A stretch of 64,000 nucleotides of DNA from Pseudomonadota bacterium. GTDB lineage: Bacteria > Pseudomonadota > Gammaproteobacteria > Xanthomonadales > Xanthomonadaceae. Position 1 is the first letter of the stretch. The number at the start of each line of letters is the position of its first letter. The position numbers were made by a program, and so were the translations under genes. Positions 63,974-64,000 of the stretch are shown here, in pieces. The notes under the pieces were generated by a model that was given only the letters and a program-made list of their open reading frames with translations, did not search any database and was not told the DNA's origin. The stretch spans positions 106,520-170,519 of the forward strand of contig CAUJIN010000037.1 of assembly GCA_963205495.1 (NCBI GenBank), written 5' to 3'.

Positions 63974-64000
63974 AGCCTCCACGAAAGACGGGGCGGTTCA
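63974..64000 (-). repeat. Right terminal inverted repeat of the IS3 element
   Basis: Read on the minus strand: TGAACCGCCCCG then TCTTTCGT then GGAGGCT. It ends at the last base of the window, so nothing beyond the IS is visible. Confidence 0.9.

Overview
The window looks like chromosome of a high-GC gammaproteobacterium of the Xanthomonadales/Lysobacterales type. The reasons are the G+C-rich, third-position-biased genes, a TonB receptor paired with an S9 peptidase, DUF3597 and DUF1684 proteins, a DDQVH-type dihydroorotase, an IPTL-CTERM-like protein, and several secreted proteins ending in an F-x-D-G-F-E tail. No tRNA or rRNA gene was seen. Family names come from recognition of sequence motifs; no database search was possible.

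Layout. 1-3.4 kb (minus): an S9 peptidase cut by the window edge, then a TonB-dependent receptor. 3.9-11.8 kb (plus): RhlE-type helicase, two secreted DGFE-tail proteins, DUF3597, mutL, DUF1684. 11.9-25.3 kb (minus): M23 peptidase, dihydroorotase, a reduced PTS (EI, HPr, EIIA-Man), and the threonine genes thrC, thrB and thrA. A thrL leader with mutually exclusive hairpins precedes thrA, and a large subtilisin-like protease gene sits between thrA and thrB. 25.4-41 kb: a REC-Hpt protein, a YdbH/YdbL pair, CotH-LTD protein, BaeSR-like two-component system, M1 aminopeptidase, IPTL-CTERM protein, DUF3617, folE, a sigma factor and two small membrane proteins. 41-48.9 kb (minus): gcvP behind a tandem glycine riboswitch, a C13 peptidase, the methionine salvage genes mtnB, mtnD and mtnC, and two cytochromes c. 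49-56.8 kb (plus): a three-gene RND efflux operon of MdtABC layout.

The most unusual segment is 56.96-62.68 kb (minus), which is more A/T-rich than its surroundings. It holds a compact, translationally coupled cassette: a radical SAM/SPASM-like enzyme, an 86-residue precursor whose C-terminal half repeats TNN-Cys units, a C39-peptidase ABC exporter with an intact Cys-His-Asp triad, and an outer-membrane barrel protein of DUF5916 type. I read this as a ribosomally made, radical-SAM-modified peptide system with its own outer-membrane component. An IS3-family element (62683-64000) abuts or truncates the 5' end of the radical SAM gene, and its right inverted repeat is exactly the last base of the window.

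A second hidden signal lies at 40979-41205: the first 36 codons of a type I-F cas1, followed about 90 bases later by one 28-nt type I-F-like CRISPR repeat on the same strand. This looks like the scar of a deleted CRISPR-Cas locus.
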